From positions 11,748 through 62,493 of the forward strand of contig MU129117.1 in the NCBI GenBank assembly GCA_014904985.1: DNA of 50,746 bases. Reading direction: 5' to 3'. This DNA comes from Hydnum rufescens UP504. Its lineage: Eukaryota; Basidiomycota; Agaricomycetes; Cantharellales; Hydnaceae. Each line of letters opens with the position of its first letter. Within the stretch, counting starts at the first letter, position 1. Under the pieces are notes generated by a model. It was not told the DNA's origin. It worked only from the letters and a program-made list of their open reading frames with translations, and ran no database searches. Shown here piece after piece: positions 30,290 through 40,920 of this stretch. A program made the translations under genes and the position numbers.

Positions 30290-33063
30290 TAGTCTGAATA
30301 AATGGCTTAATTCTTTGAATGTGTGCTGGAATCTTTAGGGTTTTCAGATATGATTCAATATCATTCCAGTGATCTTCTCCATCTCTGTCCTTTACTTTGT
30401 GAGGATGATAGGTGAGTTCTTGATCCTTTGACAATGGCTGGGGCTCTTCATCCATGGACATTGCTGATACTGACATGCAGGACAGAATAAAATACCCTTG
30501 ATGTGGAGATGCAGTCTTCTTTGGTGGAATTGAAAAGGTCTGGTTATTCCAGTGGGGCTCTATTAATTCTTCATGTGGCTCTCTCTTTAACTGGGTTGCC
30601 TGTAGTATAGAATCTGACCCTGGTTTTTGGTTCCAGTCAATCCACTCTTCAAGATATCTTGGTCCTGAAATAAAATGGCCTGGTTCATCTGGCTCCAATT
30701 CTTCTTCAGTATTTTCAGAGTCTTCTGCACTGTGTGGTCTTCTTGATAACCATCAGGTCCTTGGTGTCTTGCTGCTGGTACATGGGATAATTCAAAATCA
30801 AAGAGCTGGATGTAGGCTACCCATCTTGACATAGCTGCATTTGGCAATCCTGGGGTGTTAATTGTCTGCTTGAGAAACTTGGCATCAACTTCCACCTTGA
30901 AATGGATTCCCCACAGGTCATTTCTTTGGGCTTTTATAGCTTTGAACAATCCTTTTAATTCAATCTGAGGCTGGGAATATTTTGTCTCTGCTTCATTGTT
31001 AGTAGTGGATCCAAATACAATTGGGTGTCTTCCATCTTCAAGAGTTTGATACTCAATCCATCCTACTGCAATAATGGAGCTGTCCACAGCAAGTGTAACC
31101 AGACCATAATCTGAGGTTCGTTCTTCTTCCTTTCCTACATTGGCAATACTGATGTCCAAGGCTTTTCTTGTAGGGAGATCCATTGCTAATTCTTTTAATT
31201 CCTTCATGGCTTCCTCTGCTTCATTTGTCCATTCAAATTCATGTTCAGTCTTCTTTGTGAGGAGAGTAAGAGGCTTGGCTATTCTTGCAAACTGCCAGAT
31301 CCAATTCCTTGTGACTCCAACTGTTCCTAAAAATCCCCTGACTTCTTTAACATTGGTTGGGCGTGGCCAGTTCTTGATTTTTGAGACTATTCCATGATGT
31401 GGTCTTCTTCCTTCTATGGAGCAAACATTTCCTACTATATGAATAAGAGGAGTTGCTAACACAAGTTTAGTCCTGATGCTGTACACCCTGCTTCAATGAA
31501 AGTTGCAAACAAGCGATCCACAACATGTGCAAATTCCCATATAAAACGACGTATTCCTGGGTTTTCTGGGATGGGCTCCTCATTGTATCTTGTTTTAGGA
31601 CCCTTTCCAGCGATGTCATCAACAAAGGCTTCTGCTTGGTGGGGAATCATGGGTTTGATCATGTGTGTAACTGTGCGCATAAATTCTTGCATGGAGTTCG
31701 TGTATCCCTGGGGTAATGAGGTGAGCTTGACTGGTCCTAATGGTGAATCACTTGTTGTCATCTCCTGGGATTCTTCTGCAACTCGTCTTCCATCATATCC
31801 TGCAAACAGATCTGCAACAACATACACTGAATGGCCTACAAAACTGTCTGCAAAGTCATTTACATTTGGAGGGAGACTGGAGTCTTTTACTGAAACAGCA
31901 TTCAGTGGTTGGAGATCATGTACAATTCTTATACCACCTTTGGGTTTAGCCACAGCAAACATTTGGGATCTGTAAGATGACCATGATACTTTGTATTTTC
32001 CTGCTTTTAATTGATCTCTAATCATCTGGACCATTGTGGACACAATTGCTTTTGGAGGCTTGATTGGGGGAAGTGCCCAAGGACATGAGGTACAGTTTCC
32101 ATCACATAGTCTGGGAAATATTCTGGTTTGAAGATTCCTCTTTCTGCTTCATCAAATGCTATTCCTTTTTCTTGGCGAGCTACAACATGTAGGAGGAGAT
32201 TTAATTCTTCATCTGTTAGGAAATTGCTGGGTATGTTGGAAATGATTTTGTTGATTCTTTCTGGTGTTAATTTTACTGTGAATGGGAAGTCTGCAAGTCC
32301 TGGAGGGTGTGTGGATAGTGGGGAAAGTTCTGGCACTCTGAGCTCTTTATAGGGTTTTCTAATAACTGGATTCCTGGATACACCTAGTGGAATGGGATTC
32401 TTCTTTTTGTCCACAGTCTTGTACTTGGTCTTGCCTACATTTCGAATTATTTGGCCTAGATGAGATCCAAATATTTGAGGTTCTGCTGAGGAGCTGCTTT
32501 GAGTCTTGGGGTTGAATAATTTGTATAACTTTGCAAGATTTTCTTCTAATTCTGTGCCTTCACATGCTGCAGATGCACTCCAGACTTCGTGTAAATATTT
32601 TGCTGCTGTTCCTCCATCATTTATCAATGCATCAATGAGATACTTGTTTATTTCTGGTGCAATGTTGCTGCACAGGTCTCTGGTAGTCATAAGGCCTCTG
32701 AAAGTTCTCTACCAAAAGTTGGAATTGATGGGGCATATCCTGCTAAGGAATTAACTGAAGGGGAAATGTGGAGGCGATCATATTGGTTATGTAGCTCCTC
32801 TAGGTCTGGGAAGTCTTCTTGTGGGTGAGGTTCTGGTGGTACAGGAGGGATCGCCCTGACTGCAGTGACCAATTTCGTTTGTTCTCATGTTTCATTGACT
32901 AGTGCTGGTACTATTACTGATGCGTCCTCTGTGTTTCCCTTCTCATATATCTGAAGTTTCATACTATGGTTTCCATCATTTGAACCACCATATCCTATTT
33001 GTGCACCATATGCCATCAACCAGGGTTGTCCCAATAACAATTCATGGTCATTGAAGTTTCCAA
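30284..33063 (-). pseudogene. inverted gypsy pol, copy 1: protease end, RT, RNase H
   Basis: Read on the minus strand from the gap. End of the protease domain (LLLGQPWLMAYG), a linker, RT with VVADLFAGYDG (motif A), LPQGYTNSMQEF (motif B) and AFVDDIAG (catalytic FVDD, about 31626-31609), then RNase H (TLAVDSSIIAVGWIEY) ending at LKTLKIPAHIQRIKPF. Single-base shifts near 32080 and 31468 separate the frames; both are in short homopolymers and absent from copy 2. Few Arg-to-stop changes, unlike the gag. It lies opposite in orientation to gag and integrase of the same element. Confidence 0.8.
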
Positions 33064-33088
33064 NNNNNNNNNNNNNNNNNNNNNNNNN
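33064..33088. other. assembly gap (25 N)
   Basis: Exactly 25 Ns, placed inside pol copy 1 where the protease should continue, and directly before an unrelated repeat module. Confidence 0.99.
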
Positions 33089-33611
33089 TTTAACTAACAC
33101 CTTTTTTTCTAGATCGCTTGAACCCGGCAGAACGCCCCAACCACCAAAGCCCGCCCGACCTGAAAGCCCGGCGACCCGCACAAACACCCGGTGAACCGGA
33201 AGCCGCCGACCCCAAACCCACCGAGTGAACCCAAACCCCGTGAACGAAACCGCGAACGTGCGAGTACCACACCCGCTGCGGCAGGTGTGCGGTACTCTCA
33301 AGGTAAGTTCTTTTTTCTGGAGCTACAATCGTGCAAGAAGAGCAGCCTGTGGCTGCTCTTCTTGGGTGCATGGGTGAGCCCCACTGGGCAAGCCTAGTGT
33401 ATATAATAATAATAAATAAATAAATAAATAAATAATGAAATCAATAATCCTAATGGCTAGGGGCCCCAGGGGCCCCTGGGCTGCTTGACCGGCCCCCTCG
33501 ACTGAATTGCAGGGGCCCCTGGGGGCCCCCTGGGTCTGATATCTAGTTAGAGCATATAAATGCAACCTTTGAAGTATCTAGTTAGATGCCGATAATTGGC
33601 TGACCAGGCTG
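33089..33611 (+). repeat. lone hairpin-intron module with intact CpGs
   Basis: Same order as the right end of the main array: TAACTAAC and TTCTAG acceptor (33112); exon 33113-33302 with a terminal hairpin at 33265-33294 (TACCACACC..GGTGTGCGGTA); AAG|GTAAGT donor at 33303; intronic hairpin 33331-33364 (GTGCAAGAAGAGCAGCC); GGGTGAGCCCCACTGGG; AATA tail; GGGGCCCC palindromes; CTAGTTAG; GGCTGACCAG. The exon keeps many CGs where 5568-5797 has TG or CA. All three plus frames are closed by stops, so the exon does not look protein coding. It abuts pol copy 2 at 33612. Confidence 0.7.
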
Positions 33612-35661
33612 GGTTGGGCGTGGCCAGTTCTTGATTTTTGAGACTATTCCATGGTGTGGTCTTCTTCCTTCTATGGAACAAACATTTCCTACTATATGAA
33701 TAAGAGGAGTTGCTAACACAAGTTTAGTCCCTGATGCTGTACACCCTGCTTCAATGAAAGTTGCAAACAACCAATCCACAACATGTGCAAATTCCCATAT
33801 AAAATGACATATTCCTGGGTTTTCTGGGATGGGCTCCTCATTGTATCTTGTTTTAGGACCTTTTCCAGCAATGTCATCAACAAAGAGCTTCTGCTTGGTG
33901 GGGAATCATGGGTTTAATCATGTGTGTAACTGTGCGCATAAATTCTTGCATGGAGTTCGTGTATCCCTGGGGTAATGAGGTGAGCTTGACTGGTCCTAAT
34001 GGTGAATCACTTGTTGTCATCTCCTGGGATTCTTCTGCAACTCATCTTCCATCATATCCTGCAAACAGATCTGCAACAACATACACTGAATGGCCTACAA
34101 AACTGTCTGCAAAGTCATTTACATTTGGAGGGAGACTGGAGTCTTTTACTGAAACAGCATTCAATGGTTGGAGATCATGTACAATTCTTATACCACCTTT
34201 GGGTTTAGCCACAGCAAACATTTGGGATCTGTAAGATGACCATGATACTTTATATTTTCCTGCTTTTAATTGATCTCTAATCATCTGGACCATTGTGGAC
34301 ACAATTGCTTTTGGAGGCTTGATTGGGGGAAGTGCCCAAGGGACATGAGGTACAGTTTCCATCACATAGTCTGGGAAATATTCTGGTTTGAAGATTCCTC
34401 TTTCTGCTTCATCAAATGCTATTCCTTTTTCTTGGCGAGCTACAACATGTAGGAGGAGATTTAATTCTTCATCTGTTCAGGAAATTGCTGGGTATGTTGG
34501 AAATGATTTTGTTGATTCTTTCTGGTGTTAATTTTACTGTGAATGGGAAGTCTGCAAGTCCTGGAGGGTGTGTGGATAGTGGGGAAAGTTCTGGCACTCT
34601 GAGCTCTTTATAGGGTTTTCTAATAACTGGATTCCTGGATACACCTAGTGGAATGGGATTCTTCTTTTTGTCCACAGTCTTGTACTTGGTCTTGCCTACA
34701 TTTCGAATTATTTGGCCTAGATGAGATCCAAATATTTGAGGTTCTGCTGAGGAGCTGCTTTGAGTCTTGGGGTTGAATAATTTGTATAACTTTGCAAGAT
34801 TTTCTTCTAATTCTGTGCCTTCACATGCTGCAGATGCACTCCAGACTTCGTGTAAATATTTTGCTGCTGTCCCTCCATCATTTATCAATGCATCAATGAG
34901 ATACTTGTTTATTTCTGGTGCAATGTTGGCTGCACAGGTCTCTGGTAGTCATAAGGCCTCTGAAAGTTCTCTACCAAAAGTTGGAATTGATGGGGCATAT
35001 CCTGCTAAGGAATTAACTGAAGGGGAAATGTGGAGGCGATCATATTGGTTATGTAGCTCCTCTAGGTCTGGGAAGTCTTCTTGTGGGTGAGGTTCTGGTG
35101 GTACAGGAGGGATCGCCCTGACTGCAGTGACCAATTTCGTTTGTTCTCTTGTTTCATTGACTAGTGCTGGTACTATTACTGATGCATCCTCTGTGTTTCC
35201 CTTCTCGTATATCTGGAGTTTCATACTATGGTTTCCATCATTTGAACCACCATATCCTATTTGTGCACCATATGCCATCAGCCAGGGTTGTCCCAATAAC
35301 AATTCATGGTCATTGAAGTTTCCACTTTTAACAAAGAAATCATGGTCAAAGCAAATACCTCCAACTTCTATGGGGACATTTCAACAGCATCCTAGGAGAG
35401 GTTCTGGTCCACTATTGACTCCTTGAAGAGACCATCGTTGGCCATCTGGATCCATTGGCAAGTGAAATCGTTCCATGGTCTCTTTCGATATGAGGTTCAG
35501 CTCAGAACCTGTGTCCAGCATTAGTATTACATCTTCTTCACCAGCAACTTTGGCTGGATCTTTCCAGTGGCCATGGCTAACAATTGTTTTGCCTTCAGCA
35601 TGTGGGATTTGTAGAGCCATTTCAGTGGGTGCTGTTGTCCTGGAGGTAAATGCGGGTATTT
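33612..35661 (-). pseudogene. inverted gypsy pol, copy 2: protease and RT
   Basis: Near-identical to 31356-33063 over 33612-35325 and extends further upstream of pol. Minus-strand order: start of protease (KKIPAFTSRTTAPTEM), the active-site motif LDTGSELNLIS (about 35520-35487), a TGA at 35383-35381 in the Arg context GCC(R)NVPIEVGG, LLLGQPW, linker, RT to the FVDD box (about 33885) and WPRPT, where the lone module interrupts. Frame breaks near 34480, 34045 and 33886 differ from those of copy 1. Confidence 0.8.
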
Positions 35662-36941
35662 TCTTTATCACAATCAACTCTGGAGAAGAAACCCCTCAAA
35701 GATACCTCAGAAAGTCATCAGAAATGAACAGGAAAGACTGCAATTATGCAAGGCAGCCATGATGATTCAGGCCACAGAGGAAGAGATCCCACCTTCAAGA
35801 AATTAGCTGATAGGTTCTTCTGGCCAAATATGATAGCTCAGGTAGCCTGGTATTGTAGAACTTGCCATGAATGTCAAAGAAGATCCTCAAGTCACCCAAA
35901 AATAACCTTAAGCCCCACTTATGTCCACACAATTCTCAGAAAGTTCAATATGGATACAGTCCACATGCCCCTATCCCATGGATTCAAGTATATAGTAGAC
36001 CTCAGAGATGATTTGTCAGGTTGGCTTGAAGCCAGAATGCTCCAGAAAGCTACCTCAAAGAACATTGCTAAGTTCCTATTTGAAGATGTCATGTGCAGAT
36101 TTGGTTGTGTTCTCCAATTGACTACTGATAATGGCTCTGAATTTGAAGGAATTGTACAGATAATGGCTGACAAATACAAAGTGCCAATTGTCCAAGCTGC
36201 CCCCTATCACCCAGAAGCAAATGGAATGATTGAGTGACATCACTGGTCTTGGATTGGGTCATTGTTCATTGCTTGTAAAGGAAATCCGGGTCATTGGTCA
36301 GGTTACTTTTATGCTTGTATGTGGGCAGACCGGGTTACAACAAAGCGGACCACAGGCCACACCCCTATTATTTATTATATGGCAAACACCACATTTTTCC
36401 ATTTGACATTACGGATGCATCCTGGTACACACTTGACTGGCATTCAATTAAAACAACTGAAGAATTACTCGCGATCCGGGCAATTCAATTAGCTCATAGA
36501 GATGACGATATCAAGGAAGCATCCGAAGCTCTATTACAATCCCGGATTAAAAGCGCCCAGAACTTTGCATTACGTAATGAACACATGCTCGTTGAAGGAA
36601 ATTACCGGCCCGGCACTCTTATATTAGTCTTTAACTCCGCATTAGTCACACAACAAGGCCGAAAGGGAGAAGTCCAGTGGATGGGTCCCTACCGTGTACA
36701 AAAACAAAATGACTGCGGGTCCTACGAGTTAAATGAATTGGATGGTACTCCTATGAATGCCGTATTTGCAGCTAACCGAATTAAGAAATATTATTCACGC
36801 GACCACATACCAAAAATGGATATTACAAATCATCATGACGAAATGGGAAATGAACTATCAGCAGATGTATATGCAATCACAGCCACTGTTCCAAATCAGG
36901 AATTAATTGATAACAATCGCCGGGATATCATGGGATTTTGA
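35661..36941 (+). pseudogene. integrase of the Ty3/gypsy element
   Basis: Plus strand. The frame opens at FFITINSGEE, which would naturally follow the RNase H end that now lies on the other strand at 30284. An HHCC zinc-binding part follows (HDDSGHRG .. CRTCHECQRR), then the rve core with D in FNMDTVHM, D in TTDNGSEFEG and E in HPEANGMIE. A TGA at 36235 replaces the Arg that normally follows, and a one-base shift lies near 36362. The C-terminal part, to MGF at 36941, has an SH3-like GPYRV segment. CpG content rises abruptly from about 36280. Confidence 0.85.
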
Positions 36942-37430
36942 GTACTGGGAACGACTCCAGGTGTCCTTCGGTCCGGAAAACCATTTACGGAATTATTTGT
37001 GACCAACACGGCAGGCTACTAATAGTTGGGAGTATTGGGGTGATAAACTTATTGAGTGGCATCGCCAGTTAATTGTCAGCGAAATCTCATCTTCAGATTC
37101 AGACGTGTCATTGGGTACATCATGAGGCATATGGAAATTAAAAAATCAAAAAAAAAAAAAAACCTAGATCCTCATCCCCAACACCAAAGCCATATAAAAT
37201 GAGTCACCAATGAGTCACCAATGAGTCACCCAATGAGTCACCCCGAGTCATCAGAGCAAACCAAGATCAAATCAAGATTTTAAGCCTGAACCCCCAAATG
37301 TGTTGAATGAATCCAGAAAGTACCAAAAGGCCATGACGTGAAAGCATGGTTCCCTACACAAAAGAAAAACCCCACCCTGCACATTCTGGTGACCACCCAA
37401 CCACTCTCTCTGCTTACTTTTCTGTCGGGG
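36942..37430. other. downstream region with TGAGTCA repeats, no 3' LTR seen
   Basis: After integrase there is a poly-A tract (37150-37164) and four TGAGTCA heptamers, but no LTR A start (TGTGGAAG). The element therefore lacks its 3' LTR, or the sequence is joined to something else. Confidence 0.5.
37200..37249 (+). promoter_or_regulatory. tandem TGAGTCA (bZIP-type) sites
   Basis: Perfect TGAGTCA at 37200, 37211, 37222 and 37234, with a CGAGTCA at 37243, spaced 9-12 bp in units ATGAGTCACCA. About 350 bp upstream of the TATA-like box at 37590. The same heptamer clusters in LTR B. Confidence 0.55.
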
Positions 37431-37655
37431 TCTCCTACCTAAAGGTTATATGATATGTCTTTATGGCTGTCACAGTCAGAAAAAGACCAATGGCGACCCT
37501 GCTTCTCTTTTCTTTGATCTCTTTTCACTTCAAGTGATAACCTCAGCTGCTGTGGTCTATGTCCCATGGAACGGTACGGGTTCAACCAGGATAAAAGAAA
37601 GGCAAAACCCTGACCTTGAGCAGCAGCCTGCCCTTTTCTCTCATCTGTCTTCAAC

Positions 37656-38764
37656 ATGCCCAGTTTCCCAATTCCCATGACTATTTCAACCTTTCTCGCT
37701 CCACCACCCTCTCTGACCAAGCTCTCGCTTAACGAATGGGTATCCATTATGACGACCAAGACTCTCGACCCTCGCAAAAAGGATCCATTCATGTATAAAG
37801 ATGAACAGATGCCCTTTGGAGGAGTGATGTCGCTGAAGTCCGCTGCCCGAGAAAAACCCAATGACCACAAAGCCTCACCCACATTCCTGGCAGACACACT
37901 CGAGTTATACAGTTCCTTTCCAGAGTACGGATCTCCTCCTAATGCTATCCCTCGACCACCTCCTTCTTCTCTGACCCTGGTTTTACATGCTCCCTCCTCT
38001 TTCTCCCTTGACCCTCCTCATTCTCATAAAAATTCCAAACCGCATAAGAAACCATTGAAAATCAAGCTCAGTTCCTATCATGCTTATCCGGCCCTGCACC
38101 AAGCGATGGAGGCTCACGAAGCCAACCATCACAACCACGTCGAATCTATCCACATCAACTATTACAACAAGCACAAATCGGATGTTGAAGACATCACAAA
38201 AATTATTTCCCTCCTCCATCGCACCCTTGACTCCCACGAGTTCAAAATCATGGCCATGATTGACACCGCAGCTGCGCTCACTTGCCAGACCCACTCTCTC
38301 GATGAACAACATCGAAAATTAAAGGAGACGGAGTCTGAAACTGTTAAAAACCACAAGGACTCGGTCGATCTCTATGCTAAAGCAATAGCCGGCCAAGGGC
38401 AGTCACAGGTAGACAAGTTTTCCCAGATCTTTACACTTGCTGCAGACATCGTGTCCCAGGAAGAAACCTCATCCAACCCTTTCTTCACCTTCAAACTTCA
38501 TCGATGATTCACACCTCATCTGCTGGGACTCGCCCAGGCTATTGCCCAACCCCACTCTTCCATCTCTGCTTTTACACCCGATTCCGAGTCGATTGCATGC
38601 TACTTGTGAGTTGTCCAAGGCCTTCAACTCAAACTTTACGATCACGAATGGTCAGAACTCAAGGACGATATTAACGAGTACAAATATGCTGATCTCCCAT
38701 GGTCCCAAATGGTCCAGGAACTTTGTGGTGACCTGTTGTTGGAGCATGAGGATGATGGATGGTA
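37656..38764 (+). pseudogene. unrecognised protein gene with two CGA-type TGA stops
   Basis: A TATA-like GGATAAAAG lies at 37589-37597, 60 bp before the ATG. The frame is open for 283 codons to TGA 38505-38507, then continues in the same frame to a second TGA (38606-38608) and to a TAA at 38762. Coding character persists throughout (after the second stop: YDHEWSELKDDINEYKYADL and on). Both TGAs lie in contexts where one CpG transition from CGA explains them (TCGA[C]GA, TTG[C]GA). Pro/Ser-rich N-terminal half; the C-terminal half is helical and charged (about residues 145-270), coiled-coil-like. No known domain seen. Confidence 0.5.
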
Positions 38765-38789
38765 AACTCTCCCTATCCCTCTTGTAAAT

Positions 38790-39520
38790 TTCCCCATCAC
38801 TCTTCCTTTCTTCCTCCATCTTTTCCCACAGAGCTTGTTCTCATGTCCCCCCCTCCCAAATTCTCAAGTTGCTTTTCTTTTTACAAAGACCTATGATTTG
38901 AAAAACTCTCATGTATGACTACGTCTATCCTCGGTTGAAATCACAGAAAATATTTTATAAAAGAAAGGACTAGAAAAATGCAAAAGCTTTAAAAAGGGCC
39001 AAAAGTCCAAGTTAAAAAAAAAATTAGGAATCAGAGCTGAGTCCACATCTGGGGTAGCAAAAGGCAGATTATGAAGCTAAACAATGAACCCTACAATATT
39101 CTAATGATAACCTGAATGAGGAAGGGGTCAGCACTAAAAACAGGACCCCTAAACAAAATGATGTTGTGAGAGGCAACTTAAAATTTAAAACCTTCGCCCA
39201 CCAAGACATAAGAACTTCATGGGCTTTAGAAACTCTTGCACTAAGGGAGAAACATTGCACAGTAAAAAATAAGACCAGTAGGTTGAGTTCTAGTAGGGCA
39301 ATTACCATGCCATTTCATGCTAAAAAGTGTTATTCTGCTGGCAAAATTAAAAGGAACATCTTCTAAGTTACAAATTTCGGTTTAAGCATTCATAACAACC
39401 TGCTGAATGCATGAGCAAAGGTTTTGCTCTCATAGTTCATTGGCACTTAGATGAGTGCTTCCGCTTAAGTAAATGTGTCACATAATCTGGAAATTGCCTC
39501 GCCACAAAGAAACAACGTGT
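38790..39520. other. no gene recognised
   Basis: AT-rich intergenic sequence; short open frames only, without motifs. Confidence 0.4.
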
Positions 39521-40280
39521 TCTGCACTATTTCTTGAGTCCCCACACTATTTCTCGGGCTCCTACACACCCTTTCGAGTCCCTGTGCTATCTTTCAAGTC
39601 CCCACACTATCTGTTGAGTTCCCACACTATTTCTTGAGTCCCTGCACTATTTCTTGAGTCCCTGCGCTATCTCTCAGGCTCCTACACACCCTTTTGAGTC
39701 CCTGCACCTTTTTTCGAGTCCCTGTGCTATCTTTCAAGTCCCCGCACTATCTCTTGAGTTCCTATGCACCCTCTTGAATCCCTGCGCTATCTCTCAAGTC
39801 CCCACACTATCTCTCAAGTTCCTATGCACCCTCTCGAATCCCCATGCCGTCTTTCGAGTCCCCACACTATTTCTCGAGTCCCTGTGCTGTCTCTCGAGTT
39901 CCTACACACCCTCTTGAATCCCCACGCTGTCTTTTGAGTTCCCGCACTATTTCTTGAGTCCCTGCACTATTTCTCAAGTCCCCACACTATTTCTCGAGTC
40001 CCTGCGCCCTTTCTCAGGTTCCAACACACCTTTTTGAGTCCCTGCGCTATCTCTCAGGTTCCTACACACCTTTTCGAATCCCTGTGCCTTTTCTCGAGTC
40101 CCCATGCCTTTCTCTCAACTCCCACGACTTTGTTCAAGCTCCTCTTGACTCCCGCAACTTCATTCAAGCTCTTCTTGACTCTCACGACTCCATTCAAGCC
40201 TCTCTCAAATTCCTGCAACTTTACTCGAGTCCTCCTTGATTCCAGCAACCTTATTGAGTCTCCCTTGATTTCTCAACTTC
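39521..40280. repeat. 20-bp minisatellite
   Basis: About thirty degenerate 20-bp units of the type CACTATTTCTCGAGTCCCTG, decaying after 40100 into CTCGACTC-like units. Because 20 is not a multiple of three, a frame through it repeats every 20 residues (CAISQAPTHPFESLHLFSSP). I read it as non-coding. Confidence 0.85.
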
Positions 40281-40590
40281 CCTCAGGTCTATCACCCTCC
40301 CCTTCTGTCTCCCCTTACCACCTTCTGTCAAACCAGTTAAAAACTCAAATTACAACTGTTCATACATGACTTAGTAAAAATAAAGTACCTTTAAAAAAAA
40401 AAAAAAAATGAAAGGAACAAAAGCTGACAAGCAAAATCAAAGTACAAAATCAAAGTACCACCCTAGAATCCCTAAATAAGGAAACTTTTTAAAAAATCAG
40501 TCAAATTAAGAACTCAGAGAGGTATAAAAAACAGAGGAAAATGGCCATGGCCAGACATACCTTGAATCCTGCACTACTTGTAAGCCAAGA

Positions 40591-40920
40591 ATGAATATTG
40601 ATGAGCAGATTCTAAAAATCCTTCCCAAATTAGGCAAAATGTCCAACGAATTCAATTTGCTTGAAGTTCCCCATGCAGTTTGCATTGATGTGGGCATGTA
40701 TACAACCAATCGAAATTCACCCTTCCTTTCTATTCAACTAGGCGATTTTGGCACAGTTTACCCAGACAAAAACGATCCCACAGTTTATTTCTTTGCCCAA
40801 ATTGATGGAATTTGTTATCGCAACATGCATCCAGATGGCCCTATGTTTTTGGCTGAGATTGTTCTGGGTCTTACTGTGTTTGGAGGGATCAATCCAACTC
40901 AATGTACCCACCCCTTCTTT
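40591..40920 (+). pseudogene. unrecognised gene, 5' part, cut by a DNA transposon
   Basis: A TATA box (GGTATAAAAAAC, 40521) lies 70 bp before an ATG. About 110 codons (MNIDEQILKILPKLGKM .. VFFAQIDGICYR-like core) run straight into the left TIR of the element 40921-44159. On the far side, 44164-44324, about 50 codons are open to a TAA in a frame displaced by one base (QLKEYHVFLSKSSLGIEKL and on), plausibly the rest of the gene. No known domain. Confidence 0.45.

Noticed and set aside
32885..33301. Minus-strand frame spanning the gap at 33064
   Set aside because: It reads through Ns and joins the pol segment to the antisense of the lone module exon, whose splice signals are on the plus strand.
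30284..35661. Programmed DNA inversion switch
   Set aside because: There are no inverted recombination sites longer than a few bases at the breaks and no recombinase gene nearby; a one-off inversion or a misassembly is simpler.
39654..40369. Repeat protein encoded by the 20-bp minisatellite
   Set aside because: The frame exists only because units lack stops; three units are needed per repeat, and there is no start or domain context.
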